Shown here: piece by piece, positions 1 through 10,899 of the stretch
How positions within the stretch are numbered: position 1 is the stretch's first letter
Layout: each line of letters starts with the position of its first letter
Source of the DNA: Pseudocercospora fijiensis CIRAD86
Taxonomy: Eukaryota; Ascomycota; Dothideomycetes; Mycosphaerellales; Mycosphaerellaceae
Assembly: GCF_000340215.1 (NCBI RefSeq)
Contig: NW_006921542.1
Location: 648,267 to 712,266 of the forward strand
Length of the DNA: 64,000 bases
Direction: 5' to 3'
Made by a program: the position numbers and the translations under genes
The notes under the pieces: model-generated
Seen by the model: the letters and a program-made list of their open reading frames with translations, nothing else
Told to the model about the DNA's origin: nothing
Databases searched by the model: none

Positions 1-199
1 TACTCGAATACTAACTAACTCGCTACTATCTAACTAACTACCCCCCCCCTTCTAAGCCTATTAACTATTATTATTAAGTAACGAACACGTTTTGCAAACT
101 CGTTTCTAAACCGCTTTAGTCGACTAGATATCTTCTAGCGCCCTAAACCCGCTAGGCGCTAGTAGTAGTAGCGACCTACCGGCTCCCCTTAACCTAAAC

Positions 200-2890
200 C
201 TAGCCGCCCTAGTCCCGATCGAAGCCCCCTCCGATAGCGCCTTAGCTACTATAACTAGCCTCGAGCACTGCTTTTAGATCGTTACCGCCTTTAAAGATCC
301 CTAAGAGAAGATCGAGAACGCTTATACCCTACCACGTATTATTAATAGGAATATTAAGAAGGCTACTATCTTAGTTACGTACGGTATAAACAACTTGCGT
401 TAGTCTATCGGTAAACGCAACTTTAAGCGCGACGTTCTTAATAATATAGAACTTTAATAAGCCTTTCCTATCGTCTATAGCCTCGAGATAGCCGGTACCT
501 AGATTCGCTTACGCTTTAAGACCCTCGATTAGGCCTTCGAACATTAGGGAGGCCCAAGTAGTCTTCCTAAGAGCCTTATTAACTTCGCCTATAATAGACA
601 AGAGCGTGCTAAATAGGTCTCTTCGTTCGTTAATAAGCATCTAGTCCGACGCGAGAGAGCTAAGTACCTTTCCCGTACTACAATCTATCGCATATCTGCC
701 GCTAGTTAGAAGGTAGGCAAGCAGTTACTTAACTTGTCCTTTGCGCTTAACGACTTTACGATATCCTACTAGAAGCGGTATAACGATACTATTATCGAAG
801 TAGATCTTAACGTATAGCCTACTAAGGATCTACTAAAAGAGAAGGGCTATCGTATTAACAGTATAGGCTTTATTATTAAAGGTTAAGAGGCTCCTATCGT
901 TAATATTCTTAAACGTAAGGTTCTTCGCCTAGAAACGGAGGCCGATACGGCTACTAGTCTTGCGCTCGCTATAGAAATATAGGCTTAAGATTGTCGCTCG
1001 ACCTACTTCTATAAGGTCTCTTAATAAGTTAAAGACGAGCGCGCTAAGGCCGAAGCAGCGCGTTAGAAGGCACTATACGCTTACTAGGCCCTCCGTAAGG
1101 CTACTAAGAAGTCTAGCACTCCTTCTAGTACTAACTATAGTAACTCAGATATTAATATACTAGATACGCCGCTAGAAGATATCTCCTCCGAAGGCTCCTT
1201 CAGTAAGCGTAGGTATAGAGGCCTCTCGCCGATATTATAAATATCTATAGTTCTTATAAGGGCGACTCTATCGCGTATCTTATCACTAAGATCGATATAG
1301 CTCCTAAGGCCGATATAGGCAAGGCTCCTACTACCCTATCTATCTATTAATAGCTCGACGACCTTAGTAAGCTAGGTAAAGAGCCGTTTACTATATATAC
1401 TAACTATATTAAGAAGGCCGCTAAGATCTATAGTCTCTATACTAGTACTAAGACGAATGTTCTTATTAGCTATCTACTAAAGATTAGGCGTAAGATTACT
1501 AATTAGGATGCTTTTACTACCCTTAAGGCTAACTATACTAACTAGTTTCCTAGACGTCCTACTACCGCCCTAACCTCCTTAGGACTCTATGTATTTAACC
1601 CTACTAGCACTATTACTCGGGATCTTACGCCGACTAATCGGTAGAGTAAGTTAGTTACTAGTATTCTCGGCTAAGGTACCTCCTTCGATCGCTTTCGTTA
1701 GACTAGTAATACTATCTTCCCTCGAGTCTTCGGTTAGATATAATCGCCTCGTAGAGCGTACTTTTCTCTTATTATCGACCTAATATAGGAGGAGTTTCGT
1801 GTACACTTTTAGTATATACGTAAGCTGCCTAAGTCTAGGTAGGAAGGCTATAATACCCTTTAAACCTACGGCGTAAGTAACTAAATCGTCCGTTAGTACC
1901 CTACCTTATAGCTCTTAGCCGTCGCCCTTCGACCTAATTATATATACGAGCTTATCTCCGTCCCTAAGCCTACTAAGTACTTTAAGATAGGCGAAGGCAG
2001 TTATAAGAACTGCCCTACTAAGGAGACTTCTTGTCTCGGATAAGATATAGTTAAGCTCGTAGCTAGTAAGGGTACTAGCTATCTATATATTAAGGTTTGT
2101 CTTATCTCTAAAAATAAGACCGCCTATTTAACTATTATCGAGGGCATATACGAACTAGACGTCTTCTAGAACTAGGTTAATAAGCTTAAGAGCCGTAGCC
2201 TAGTTCTACTAAACAAGATTAGCAAGCTTACTAATAAGTAATACCTTACTATCGACGACCTCGAATATATATTCGATAGTTAGCCTAACAAAGGCGAGGT
2301 AGCTTAGTAGATCCTTAACCCTCTAAAGGAATACGAAGTCTCTATTTAGATACTATACCTTCTATATAGTAATCTAAAGGCTAAGAGCGACCGTATATTA
2401 ATCGACCTAGGCTACTCTCGCGTTATTAACGGTACTAAGATTAAGGGCTACGAGAACTTAACCGTCTCTAAGGTTGCTAAGGCGTACCGCAATCTAACCG
2501 CTCTTCTAGGTTTAAATACCTTCGTACTATTTACCTTCCCTACGGCTATCTTAGTCGAAGGCCTTAGCTACATTTCCGATACCCTAGTCGGTAGAATTCC
2601 TTAGTTAAGTTACATTGTTTAGAATAACGTTAAACAAATCCTCTAGTTTAGTAAAGAGGAGCTTAAGGAATATCTACGCGAGTAGGAGAAAGCTATATAG
2701 GACAAGGCTACTAACCTCCTCGTTAATTAAGCTTACTACGAGGCTAAGTACTTCGGTACTAATAGCTTTAATACCTATAGAGGAGTTCTCGAGAACTAAC
2801 TAGCTAATAAGGTTATTACTAGTAAGGATTACGGTATATTAAAGCAATAGTAAGTCGGTATAGTAGATTAGTTATTGCTTAGAATATTGT
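200..2890 (+). pseudogene. RIP-degraded gag-like coding relic, family not identified
   Basis: I do not recognise the family with certainty. A coding-like plus frame runs through most of the stretch, with Lys-, Leu- and Glu-rich protein, and its stops are only TAG and TAA, as expected from CAG, CAA and TGG after RIP. A short Cys/His-like segment near 1970-2030 (reads KNCPTKE after a lysine-rich start) could be the remains of a zinc knuckle of a retrotransposon Gag. The frame appears to shift near 1200-1300. The relic ends shortly before a GC-palindromic stretch (about 2920-2935) and an LTR-like block, which fits the end of an LTR element whose 5' part is outside the window. A LINE ORF1 or a captured gene cannot be excluded. 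Confidence 0.4.
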
Positions 2891-2939
2891 TTCTATATAT
2901 TAATAGAATCTAGGAATAATGCTACCCCGGGGGAATTAT

Positions 2940-3330
2940 TACGGAGTTTCTAAAAATAGCCTTAGCTAAGATGCCTAAGGCAACTATATAACTGTTTGTT
3001 TGTTTTAAGCGTATAATGTAAAGCGTATCTAGTTAGATACGAGGAAAGGGAGGGATATTAGCTAGCAACCGGCCCTATATATATAGGCTAGGGTTTAAGC
3101 CTATAAAAGAGGCCTCCTTCTATATAGTAGATATATTATTATCCTCGTATAGTATATTGTTTATATCGCACTTCTATAATGCCTATATTATAGGGCTCTA
3201 GTTATTAGCCTAAGCGACAGTCTTATTATCCTATCTTACTAAATATAGCTACCTATATCGTTATAGGTTATATTACCCTCGGTTGCCTATACTATTACTA
3301 CTAGTAGTAGTAGTGTTATTAGTTACCGTC
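2940..3330 (+). promoter_or_regulatory. LTR-like block with TATA box
   Basis: Noncoding stretch with a good TATA motif (tataaaag, 3102-3109) after a short palindromic AT run and followed by a pyrimidine-rich segment, the layout of an LTR promoter. It follows the gag-like relic. No second copy was seen in the window, so LTR borders and family are inferred only. Confidence 0.35.
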
Positions 3331-3339
3331 CTTTAGTAG

Positions 3340-4460
3340 ATATATTCTCCTACCGTACGGCGACGCTACTTCTCTTCTTCCGAAAGCTTACTATTTACTA
3401 GGGGCGCGCGTAGACGGGCGCCGAGCGAGGTAGCGCTTAAATCTATCGGTTCGGCGGTAGGCTAGGCGCCTAGCGGTATTAGGGCTATAGTAGGAGCTAG
3501 TACTAAAGCCGGCGTCTAAGGTATCTATAACTTCGACGGTAGTATAGCGAACGGCGATATAAAGCGGCCGGTATTCGTATAGGCGCCTCTACGGTTAGCG
3601 ATAATTTTCGCGAAGTTTCGAGTCGTATTATCGATACGTATAAGTAAGGCGTAAAGTTCGGTAATGTCTAGAGTCTCTATATCTTTATCGCGGACTTCGC
3701 TAAGACCGCGTACTAGGATCTATATAGTAACGACTAGAGGGTACTTAGCGTACCTAATCTTATACTAGAAGGCGGCGTAGTATTCTTAATAGGTCTTGTT
3801 TGCTTACTTAAGTTTATCTAAGTTTAGGCACGTAGTTTGCTTATAGTCTAGGTTGCTAAAGCTAGCGTCGAGGGCCTTCTAGATACTAGTCGTCGTAGTA
3901 CTTTCTACGTTTTCTAAAAGGCTATAGTAGGAATCGAGGGTAGAGCCGCTAAGCAGAGAGAATATAAATCCGGTCTTTAAAGCTTTAGTTAGATAGTAGT
4001 CGGCGTTAGCGAGGAAGTAGATTTTAACTTACATCCCAAATTCTTCGAATACTTTACGCTTATCGGTAAAGCGTTCGGGATTACTAAGTTTCTTACTCTT
4101 ATTCGAAGTAGGCGTAAAAAGGTAAGAGGTAGGTACTACGGCGCCTAGGCGAGTAGAGGCGAGCTACGACTAGAGGCGGCCTACTTCGTCTTCTTTTTCT
4201 ACGATAGAGGTATTCGCGTCGTTAAGAGGAGTACTAAGGCTAGTACGAGAGACCGAGAGGAAACGAGTAGTATCTTTATAGGCCTTAAGTAGGTTAGGGA
4301 GTAGTTCCGGGTCGGTAGTATAGGCGTAATCTAGTTGCTCGCGCGTAGCGGGAATCTCCTTCTATACTAAGCTTAAAAAAATCGGGTACTTCGTTAGGTT
4401 TTATATTTTAAATCTACTCGTCTAAAGTATCTATTATAATAAAGGCGTTTTTTTAAGGCA
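3340..4460 (-). pseudogene. gag: Ty3/Gypsy gag (capsid) relic
   Basis: Read on the minus strand through RIP stops, about 4060 down to 3660 gives a typical fungal Ty3 capsid: an FLANADYY-type segment, then the LLSGS and ENVESTTTT motifs, a helix with LDKLK, and a basic YAAF-YKIRYAK segment. Gag packages element RNA in virus-like particles. Protease and reverse transcriptase are not found beyond 3340, where the LTR-like block of another element begins, so this is a truncated or interrupted copy. All stops in the frame are TAG or TAA. Family assignment is fairly secure; the ends are approximate. Confidence 0.65.
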
Positions 4461-5200
4461 GTTCGTAATATAAGGGTTAGAGGCTAAGTAGTAAGAATAT
4501 ATACTAAACTTTAAACTAAACTAAAGGGAGCACTAAATTAATATAACTACTATCTATATAAGACGAACTACGAAGAAAGGAAGAAGGGTACTTTAGAGAG
4601 AGAGCTCCTTCTTTAGTATCCCGCCCTATAGGCGTCTAGCGCGTCCGACGCGTAAGCGTAGATATATATATTATACTTACTTACTTCTTAGTAAACCTCT
4701 ACTTTCCGGTCTTTCCCTACGCGCTAAGCGCGCGCGTACGTATCCCGCTTATCCGCTATCTCGTAGCGACTCTATTTTCTAGCTAACTTGCGCGGCGCGC
4801 GTATACGAACTCGTTTAACCGCTCTTAAGTAAATATATTTCTCTTAGCTCTTCCCTATCTTCCGGTTCCTTCCTACTACTCGGATATATCCTACGACTCT
4901 ATATATCTCGCTTACTATCGTCCGTATACGCGTACGCGTAGTTTAGTATAGTCCCGTCGTTTGTATATTAATAACGTATTATTCTACTATATACGGCCTC
5001 CGCGGGAGTCCCTAAGATATTACGTTATACGGCTAAATAGGCGGCTAACTAGGCGACCTGCTTTGCTAGGGGCCCCTACTACTAAGGCAACTCAAATCCG
5101 ATATTACTTTATAGTATAGCGGCTAGCTTATAGGACTTATCGGTGCTTTCTAGGCAGCTACTACAATATACACAACAATAAGGTACTAAGAACGATACTT
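4461..5200 (-). other. Noncoding leader or LTR-like stretch upstream of the minus-strand gag
   Basis: Pyrimidine-rich, CpG-rich sequence with short inverted GCGCGC runs and no frame I can assign. By position it should hold the 5' LTR and leader of the minus-strand Gypsy relic, but no LTR partner is visible in the window. Confidence 0.3.
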
Positions 5201-6460
5201 TATCCTATATATATAAGCAAAGGTTAAGAGGCTTACCTCTAGGAGACTAAAGTACTATAATATATTAATACAAACTCTATATAGATATATTATAGGTAAT
5301 TTAGAATAACTAGATACAGCCTATAATATCGACTAGTATATCTTTTATATATACGACCTAAATACTAGAGTTTACTTTATATAGACTATTAGTAGTCGCT
5401 AGGAGTTAAGTCTCCTACAGTACTAGAACTAAATAGCTACCTTCGTACGTAGTATTAGTAGAGACATTATTTACTTATCGTCTAATAAGAAACGAGGGAT
5501 TTTAGGCCTTCGGTTTCGCTCCTACTTACGTAACGAGTATACTATATAGAGGCTTATAGCCCTATATATATTAGAGTAGGACCTAGCTAAGCGAGTACGC
5601 CGTACTATTGCTAAGGTAGCTCGGGCCTTAATAATATATACTAGATTTCTTTACTAATTATAGCTAGAAGTAGTTTATATAGCAACCTTCCTTACTTATA
5701 GGTTACTAAGGTTACGAATAGCTAACCTACTAATACGTATACTATACGAGATTAGTACTAGATATAAGTATAATATAGCTTATATCTACTAGTTTAGAGT
5801 AAGGGCATATCTAGTAATCTACGGTATAGAGATAACTAATAGCTAAAGGAAGGCTATACTACTAAACACTATAAAACTAGCATTACGTACTTATATTAGA
5901 TACTTATATAGTTATAAGGGACACTCTATCTACCGGATATAGGTACCCTTACGAACAATAGTGCTACGTATAAGAGATATTATATTTAACGGAACTAAGT
6001 TCTATAATTTATATAATAATAACTTAGGTATTATTGTAACTAACTAAGAGCTTACGGAATATAGTAATCTCGAGGAGCTATAAGCACCTGCCTCGGAGCA
6101 TTAGTTTAATAAGCTTCGAGAAGTATACGATATACCTCTAACCCTAATTAGGTTTAGAGCTAAGGGAGTAGATATACTAATAGGGCCTTGTCGACTTATA
6201 ATAGTTAACTCTATAAGGCTAGCAGATAATCCTATTAGATAAGAACTATATTAAGAACTACTGCCTATACTACTAATCGAGCTTATATAGGTACCTTAAC
6301 TATAGAAATAAGACTTTCTAATTAATCTACGCGAAGTACCGCATCCGCGTAGTATATACTAGATAGATTAGTAGATCTAACTATTTATTAACAACCTAAG
6401 AATAATGCTAGTAGTTATACCCCTACTAAAAATATAGATATATAAGGTTATATAGATAAT
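5200..6460 (+). pseudogene. pol: Ty1/Copia integrase C-terminal half (pol fragment)
   Basis: One plus frame, read through TAG/TAA, matches the part of Copia pol after the integrase core: an ARALII..RFL segment (about 5610-5660), a stretch on related-protein positions of the Copia GKW domain, and an R-IRDIIFNGTKFYN motif near 5966-6007, the hallmark of Copia integrase just before reverse transcriptase. No reverse transcriptase follows; the sequence is cut by a MITE at 6507. Upstream integrase core (5200-5500) is weak. The family call rests on the motif order. Confidence 0.62.
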
Positions 6461-6506
6461 ATAGATATAAATCTACTACGTATAGAGCTTGCTAAATTGC
6501 TAATTA

Positions 6507-6917
6507 AGTGACTAAGCGCAGTTACAATTAGACGGACTTAGTATAACGTAGCAGGTAAATGTGTATGTCTTAGAAGGTGCAGTGTTCTATAGTATAATAG
6601 GGGCTTTAGCATTCAGAGCGGACCTAATACAAATCTAGCGTAGCCTCTTATTAGTCGAAACAAGGCGAAAACATATAACCTCTGCCTTAGGTTCTACTTT
6701 ATAGTCGCGATCGCTTATAGCGTATATATAGCTAATATAAGGCTAACTAACAAGCCTGTTTAGTACATATCGCGCAGAGGGTACTAATAGCTTGCGATTC
6801 TAAAGGGTGCTAATAGCTTACGATAACAAGCCTATTTAGTATGCGTTGCGTAGAGGGTACTAATAGCTTACGTAAACTAAGTATAATTGTAACTGCGCTT
6901 AGTCCGGGGCCTTCACT
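6507..6917. mobile_element. 411-bp MITE with terminal inverted repeats and TA duplication
   Basis: The ends are inverted: a 19-bp perfect pair (6512-6530 and 6884-6902), and an outer AGTG/CACT flanked by TA on both sides (6505-6506, 6918-6919). The right arm has about 10 extra bases between outer and inner repeat. TA duplication suggests a Tc1/mariner (pogo/Fot-like) relative. The inside has no coding frame and contains two short direct repeats around gagggtactaatagctt. CpA and TpG are clearly more frequent than in the flanks, so it is younger than the Copia relic, or too short for efficient RIP. Confidence 0.65.
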
Positions 6918-7406
6918 TATATGCTTAAGGTCGCTTCGCTGACCTTTTAGCTTACTATTTTACTAATAGAAGGAGCTTATATATCTTATCGTTACTTACT
7001 AAATATAGGAGGCCCGTACTATCGAGTTAGTGGCCTGTATAAACGATAGCGAGTAGCGGCTATCTACCGAGCCGGCTAATACTAGATTAGCGACCGAGAC
7101 TAAGTAAGGAACCTCCTACTATTTAGTAACCTATATATAGTAGTAGAATAGGACACTAGATTGATATATAGCAATAGTAGCTACAGTGCCTAAGCCGATA
7201 GCGATCTACTATAACTTCCTTATAGTAAAGACAACCCGACTATTATACCGAAAGTATTAGATTTACTAAAAGAGCTACGTAACTAGCGCTAGGTACTAAA
7301 GACCTAATTAAAAGAGCACTAGATATACGCTATAAGAGTAGAGTTTACTAAGGCATTAAGACTAATACCTCTTAGTAGGTAGATATAGAGCACTACTATT
7401 ATAATC
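6918..7406. other. Unassigned AT-rich spacer with weak inverted repeat
   Basis: No coding frame recognised. An inverted pair (about 6990-7006 and 7106-7125, around actaaata-ggagg) might be a foldback element, and a small perfect hairpin sits at about 6928-6947. Confidence 0.3.
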
Positions 7407-8255
7407 TACGTTACGAAAACTTTTTTACTAATCCTATCGATCCTATCGATCCTAGCGATCCCGAGCGATCGCGAGCGATCCTAATCTATCCTAGAACGAT
7501 AAATAGGTAACTTATAAAAGTTAGGCTTTTGCCTAATACTATACTAAAAAAAGAACATTTTTATTATATATTACTAAGCTGTAAACCGTCTAGATAAAAA
7601 GATATAAAGGAAAGAAAATAGCTTTTCTAAACATTTTGCTTCTGATTTATCTTCTTTTCTAGTAGGTTTATAGCTTAGTAATATAGTAGAAAGGTACTCT
7701 CTTTTTAGTATATTTCTATAAAAAAATATAAAATTTATAGATTTTCTACGAAACTAAAGCTAGGGAACAGAAATAAGCAGTATAGTATTTTAGCTTTTCT
7801 AAGTTATACTTTACTATTTTTAGAAATCTAAAAAATAGAACTTAAATTTCTACCTACTAATAAGAGTATCATAAATTTTTAAGTCTTAATACCTAGTAGT
7901 TATCTTAGAATCTAGAAAAGAATCTCGAGTGTTTCGAGTGTACTTTTTTTTAAAGCTCTGCTTATTAAGCGTCGGCTTTTGAAAGAAACCTTAACGAAAT
8001 ATCCGCTACATTTAACGAAACCTTAACGAAAAAAATTTCTTTCTAAAAAAAACCTACGAAACCGCTAAATTTAACCTATATTAGTATATAATATCCCGAA
8101 ATACCTCGTAGTAGTAGTAGTAGTAGTCGGCCTCTAACTTGTTCCGCGTCCTTTACGTTTCTTAGCCTCGAATTTCGGGACGGCCCGTCCCGAAATTTGC
8201 GATCGCGACGATCCTATCGATAGATCGCGATTAGAAAAAAAGTTTTCGTAACGTA
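7407..8255. mobile_element. 849-bp non-autonomous element with inverted ends
   Basis: The left end (7407-7420) reads tacgttacgaaaac and the right end (8242-8255) is its exact reverse complement; further in, both have a T-run and then GATC/CGATC-rich repeats. The same terminus starts the large element at 10545, so this is probably an internally deleted relative. The interior is AT-rich without coding frame and contains a nested foldback. The outermost TA may be a target duplication or part of the inverted repeat. Confidence 0.65.
7567..7685. mobile_element. 119-bp foldback (MITE-like) nested in the 849-bp element
   Basis: Two roughly 38-nt arms (from 7567 rightward, from 7685 leftward) are inverted copies with a few differences; both begin tatattactaagct. 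The 40-nt centre is A/T-rich. It could be a separate MITE insertion or a hairpin belonging to the host element. Confidence 0.5.
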
Positions 8256-8559
8256 CTACTATTTATATAGGTATTTAAAAACAAAAGTAATACTAAAGGA
8301 AGGCTAGTAGAATTCAAAGTAAGAGTATATATAAGAGGGAATCTATAAAAGAATATATATCTAGATATATACGTATAAAGGGCTACGCCCTAGGTAGAAA
8401 GCGCTAGCCTTAGGCATTCGGCCTACGCGACTCTAACCTACTACTTAGCGCTTAGCGTACCGTATAAAACTATTCGGATTTACGTAGATAGACTTAGCTC
8501 TTTATCGAACCTATTAAGTCTTATATCTAGCATCTACGTACGCGTTACTTACCCGTAAT
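8256..8559 (+). other. Leader or LTR remnant before the Gypsy gag
   Basis: No coding frame. TATA-like runs (about 8338-8350 and 8461-8470, gtataaaac) precede the gag frame and may be part of a 5' LTR or leader. No matching 3' LTR was found. Confidence 0.3.
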
Positions 8560-9790
8560 ATTAGGTTCGATCTTTAATATAGGAAACGCTAAGGTTTATT
8601 AGGAACCCGAGTAAGATAGCTAGGGGAACGCTGCCCCTACCGCGCTAGAGATAACTAGGGACGAGATTTATCGTACCTTCGAGAGTCTCTATACTAGATA
8701 GTAGACGATAGAAGCCTAGCTATAAGCTACTCGCTTCGCGCTCTAATACGCGGAAGCGTCTCGCTAGCCCGGGCCTCCCGAAGCTAGTTTAGTACGAGAC
8801 TAGTCTACGAACGAGATCCTAAAGGGACTACTAGAAACTCTCTCGGCTACCGGCTAAAACGTAACGGCGTCCCGCAAATAGAAGCTACTATCGTAGGACG
8901 GGAAAGCTAAGTCGTTCCGGGACTACCTACTACGACTAAGGAGTTCGTACCGAGTTCTTTCTAGGCTAAAACCGAAGCTCTCCGAAGATTACTACTAGGA
9001 TACTATATACGATACCCTACCGGTAAAGGAACGCGCTAGGATACGCTACTTTTAGAAAAGAGGAAGCCTTACGAAAGGAAAGGACTCCGAAGCTTTCTTC
9101 TAGCAACTCGAGGACGTCTTTACGAATAGTAACGAAGCTATAACGGCGCTAGAGCAACTCTAAGCCCTAAGGCACTCTTAGGGACAACCTTAGTATAACT
9201 ACTAGCTAGAATTCGACGGCCTCCTACTAAGCGTAGGCGGAGACTATTAGACCGACGATACGAAAATCGGGTATTTGAAGAATATCTTCTCGAACGCGGC
9301 TAAGACCTATACTACCGCCGTACTAAAGATTAAGGATTACTACCTCTATATAGAGGAAGTCGAGCGGATTATAACGAACCTCGAGTCGACGGACTAGTTT
9401 AAATAGGCTACGAAACGCTAGTAAGAAAGGAAGAAAGAAGCTACGAGCCCTACGGTCGTTATCCCCCCCTATATAGCTCCTACGGCGAACCCGAAGATCG
9501 ACTCTAATAGAGATGTAGTTATAAATCCCACTTAAACTAACGCTTTCCGTAGAAAGAACCGTAGAGGCTAATAAACGATAGTAGGGAAACCTAGGGCTAA
9601 ATAGGTCGACTCTATAGAAAGAGAGAAACGTAAGGAGAAAAGGCTCTACTTCCGCTACGGAGCGAGCGGATACCGTATTCGTAACTACTCGTACGCCCCG
9701 CCGGCTTAGTCTACTAAGATCAGTATCGCCTCTATATAACCTATTCTAGAAGATACGGAAGAATAGTCGGACTTAAGTAGTTCCGACTCG
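8560..9790 (+). pseudogene. gag: Ty3/Gypsy gag with zinc knuckle (RIP-inactivated)
   Basis: The plus frame gives a fungal Ty3 Gag: a capsid-like helical region (about 8900-9420, with segments such as LPVKERARIRYF and LEFDGLLLSVGGD), a linker, and a zinc knuckle at 9647-9688. The knuckle has exact CX2CX4HX4C spacing if the three TAC codons at the Cys positions are read as RIPed TGC and the TAC at the His position as CAC. All in-frame stops are TAG/TAA at Gln/Trp-type positions. The gene continues into the protease frame downstream. Confidence 0.75.
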
Positions 9791-9849
9791 GGAAAAGAGT
9801 AACTCTCGCTTATAGTTAGGAGTCGGGAGTAGGTAGAGTATAGGTAAAG

Positions 9850-10544
9850 AAATAGGAAGAAGTTAGAAAGGATATAAACGGGAATCTTATATATATCGAT
9901 ATAGTCCTTAAAAATAACGTCGGAACTTCTACTCTTATCGACGAAGGATACTAGTATTATACTATAATTAATACGGGCCTAGCTAAAGGCCTCGGGCTTA
10001 GCTATATTAGCCGTAAGTTCTAAGAAGTAAAAGGAGCGTCGTTAGCGATATAAGACGCGAAAATTGTTAGAGTCGTCGCCTTCTAGATAGAAATTAACGG
10101 ATTCTAATAGACGGTATACGCTTATATCGTACCGGGATTAGCTTTCCCCCTTATCCTAGGCAACCTATAGAAGGTATATAATAAGGTTAGAACCGCGCCT
10201 AAGAAACGACGGTACTACTACGGGAGGGCTAGGTATTAGATTAAAAAAGGGCGCTATTACCGCGAGGTCGATACTAATAGGAATATCGCTACGATTAACG
10301 CCGTAAGAAGCCTACTTACCGCGATAATTACTAAGGATATCTAAAAGGCCCTAAAAACGAAGGAATATCCGACGATCGAGGAGCTAAAGAAGAAATTGCC
10401 CTCGGAGGTTTACGATATAGCCGCGCTATTTTATTAAAGGGAAGCCGACAAGTTAGCGCCCTATCGTCCTAGTATCGATTATATAATAGAACTCTATAAG
10501 AAACTAGACGGATCCTAGCTATAACTCCCTTAGGGCCCGCTCTA
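9850..10544 (+). pseudogene. pol: Ty3/Gypsy protease and pre-RT linker, truncated by transposon insertion
   Basis: A retropepsin-like segment near 9930-10160 begins with LIDEG, in the place of the catalytic D(S/T)G, and has a VPGL..PLILG segment as in Ty3 proteases. The frame then reaches the linker found before fungal Gypsy reverse transcriptase (APYRPSIDYIIELYK, then GPLY near 10530-10544) and stops there because the terminus of another element begins at 10545. Reverse transcriptase and integrase of this copy are not in the window in an assignable position. Confidence 0.72.
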
Positions 10545-10740
10545 TACGTTATAAAAACTTTTTTTCTAATCGCGTCGATCCTATCGATCCTATCGATCCT
10601 AAGCGATCCTAAGCGACCGAGTCGCGACCCGACTTGCGCTTAGATCGCTTAGGATCGACGCGATCGACGCGATCGATAGGATCGCTTAGATAAATTTTTA
10701 TATATATAGGATCGCTCTAGGTCGCTCGTAGTCGCAGTCG
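10545..10740. repeat. Terminal and subterminal repeats of a large DNA transposon
   Basis: The end reads tacgttataaaaac followed by a T-run, as at both ends of the 849-bp element. It is followed by many gatcctatc/gatcgcgtc-type units in both orientations (10560-10720), typical of subterminal transposase-binding repeats. The opposite end was not found. Confidence 0.55.
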
Positions 10741-10899
10741 TTAGTAATGTTTATACTATTCGTATATTGCTATATTAATACTTATCGACTTATCGACTCG
10801 GTTATATTAGTCGACTCGGTCTAAACTAGAATATACTAGTAGTACTATAGGTTTAAGTATATTACTATTACTATTAACCGTCGTTACTATATATCGCTA

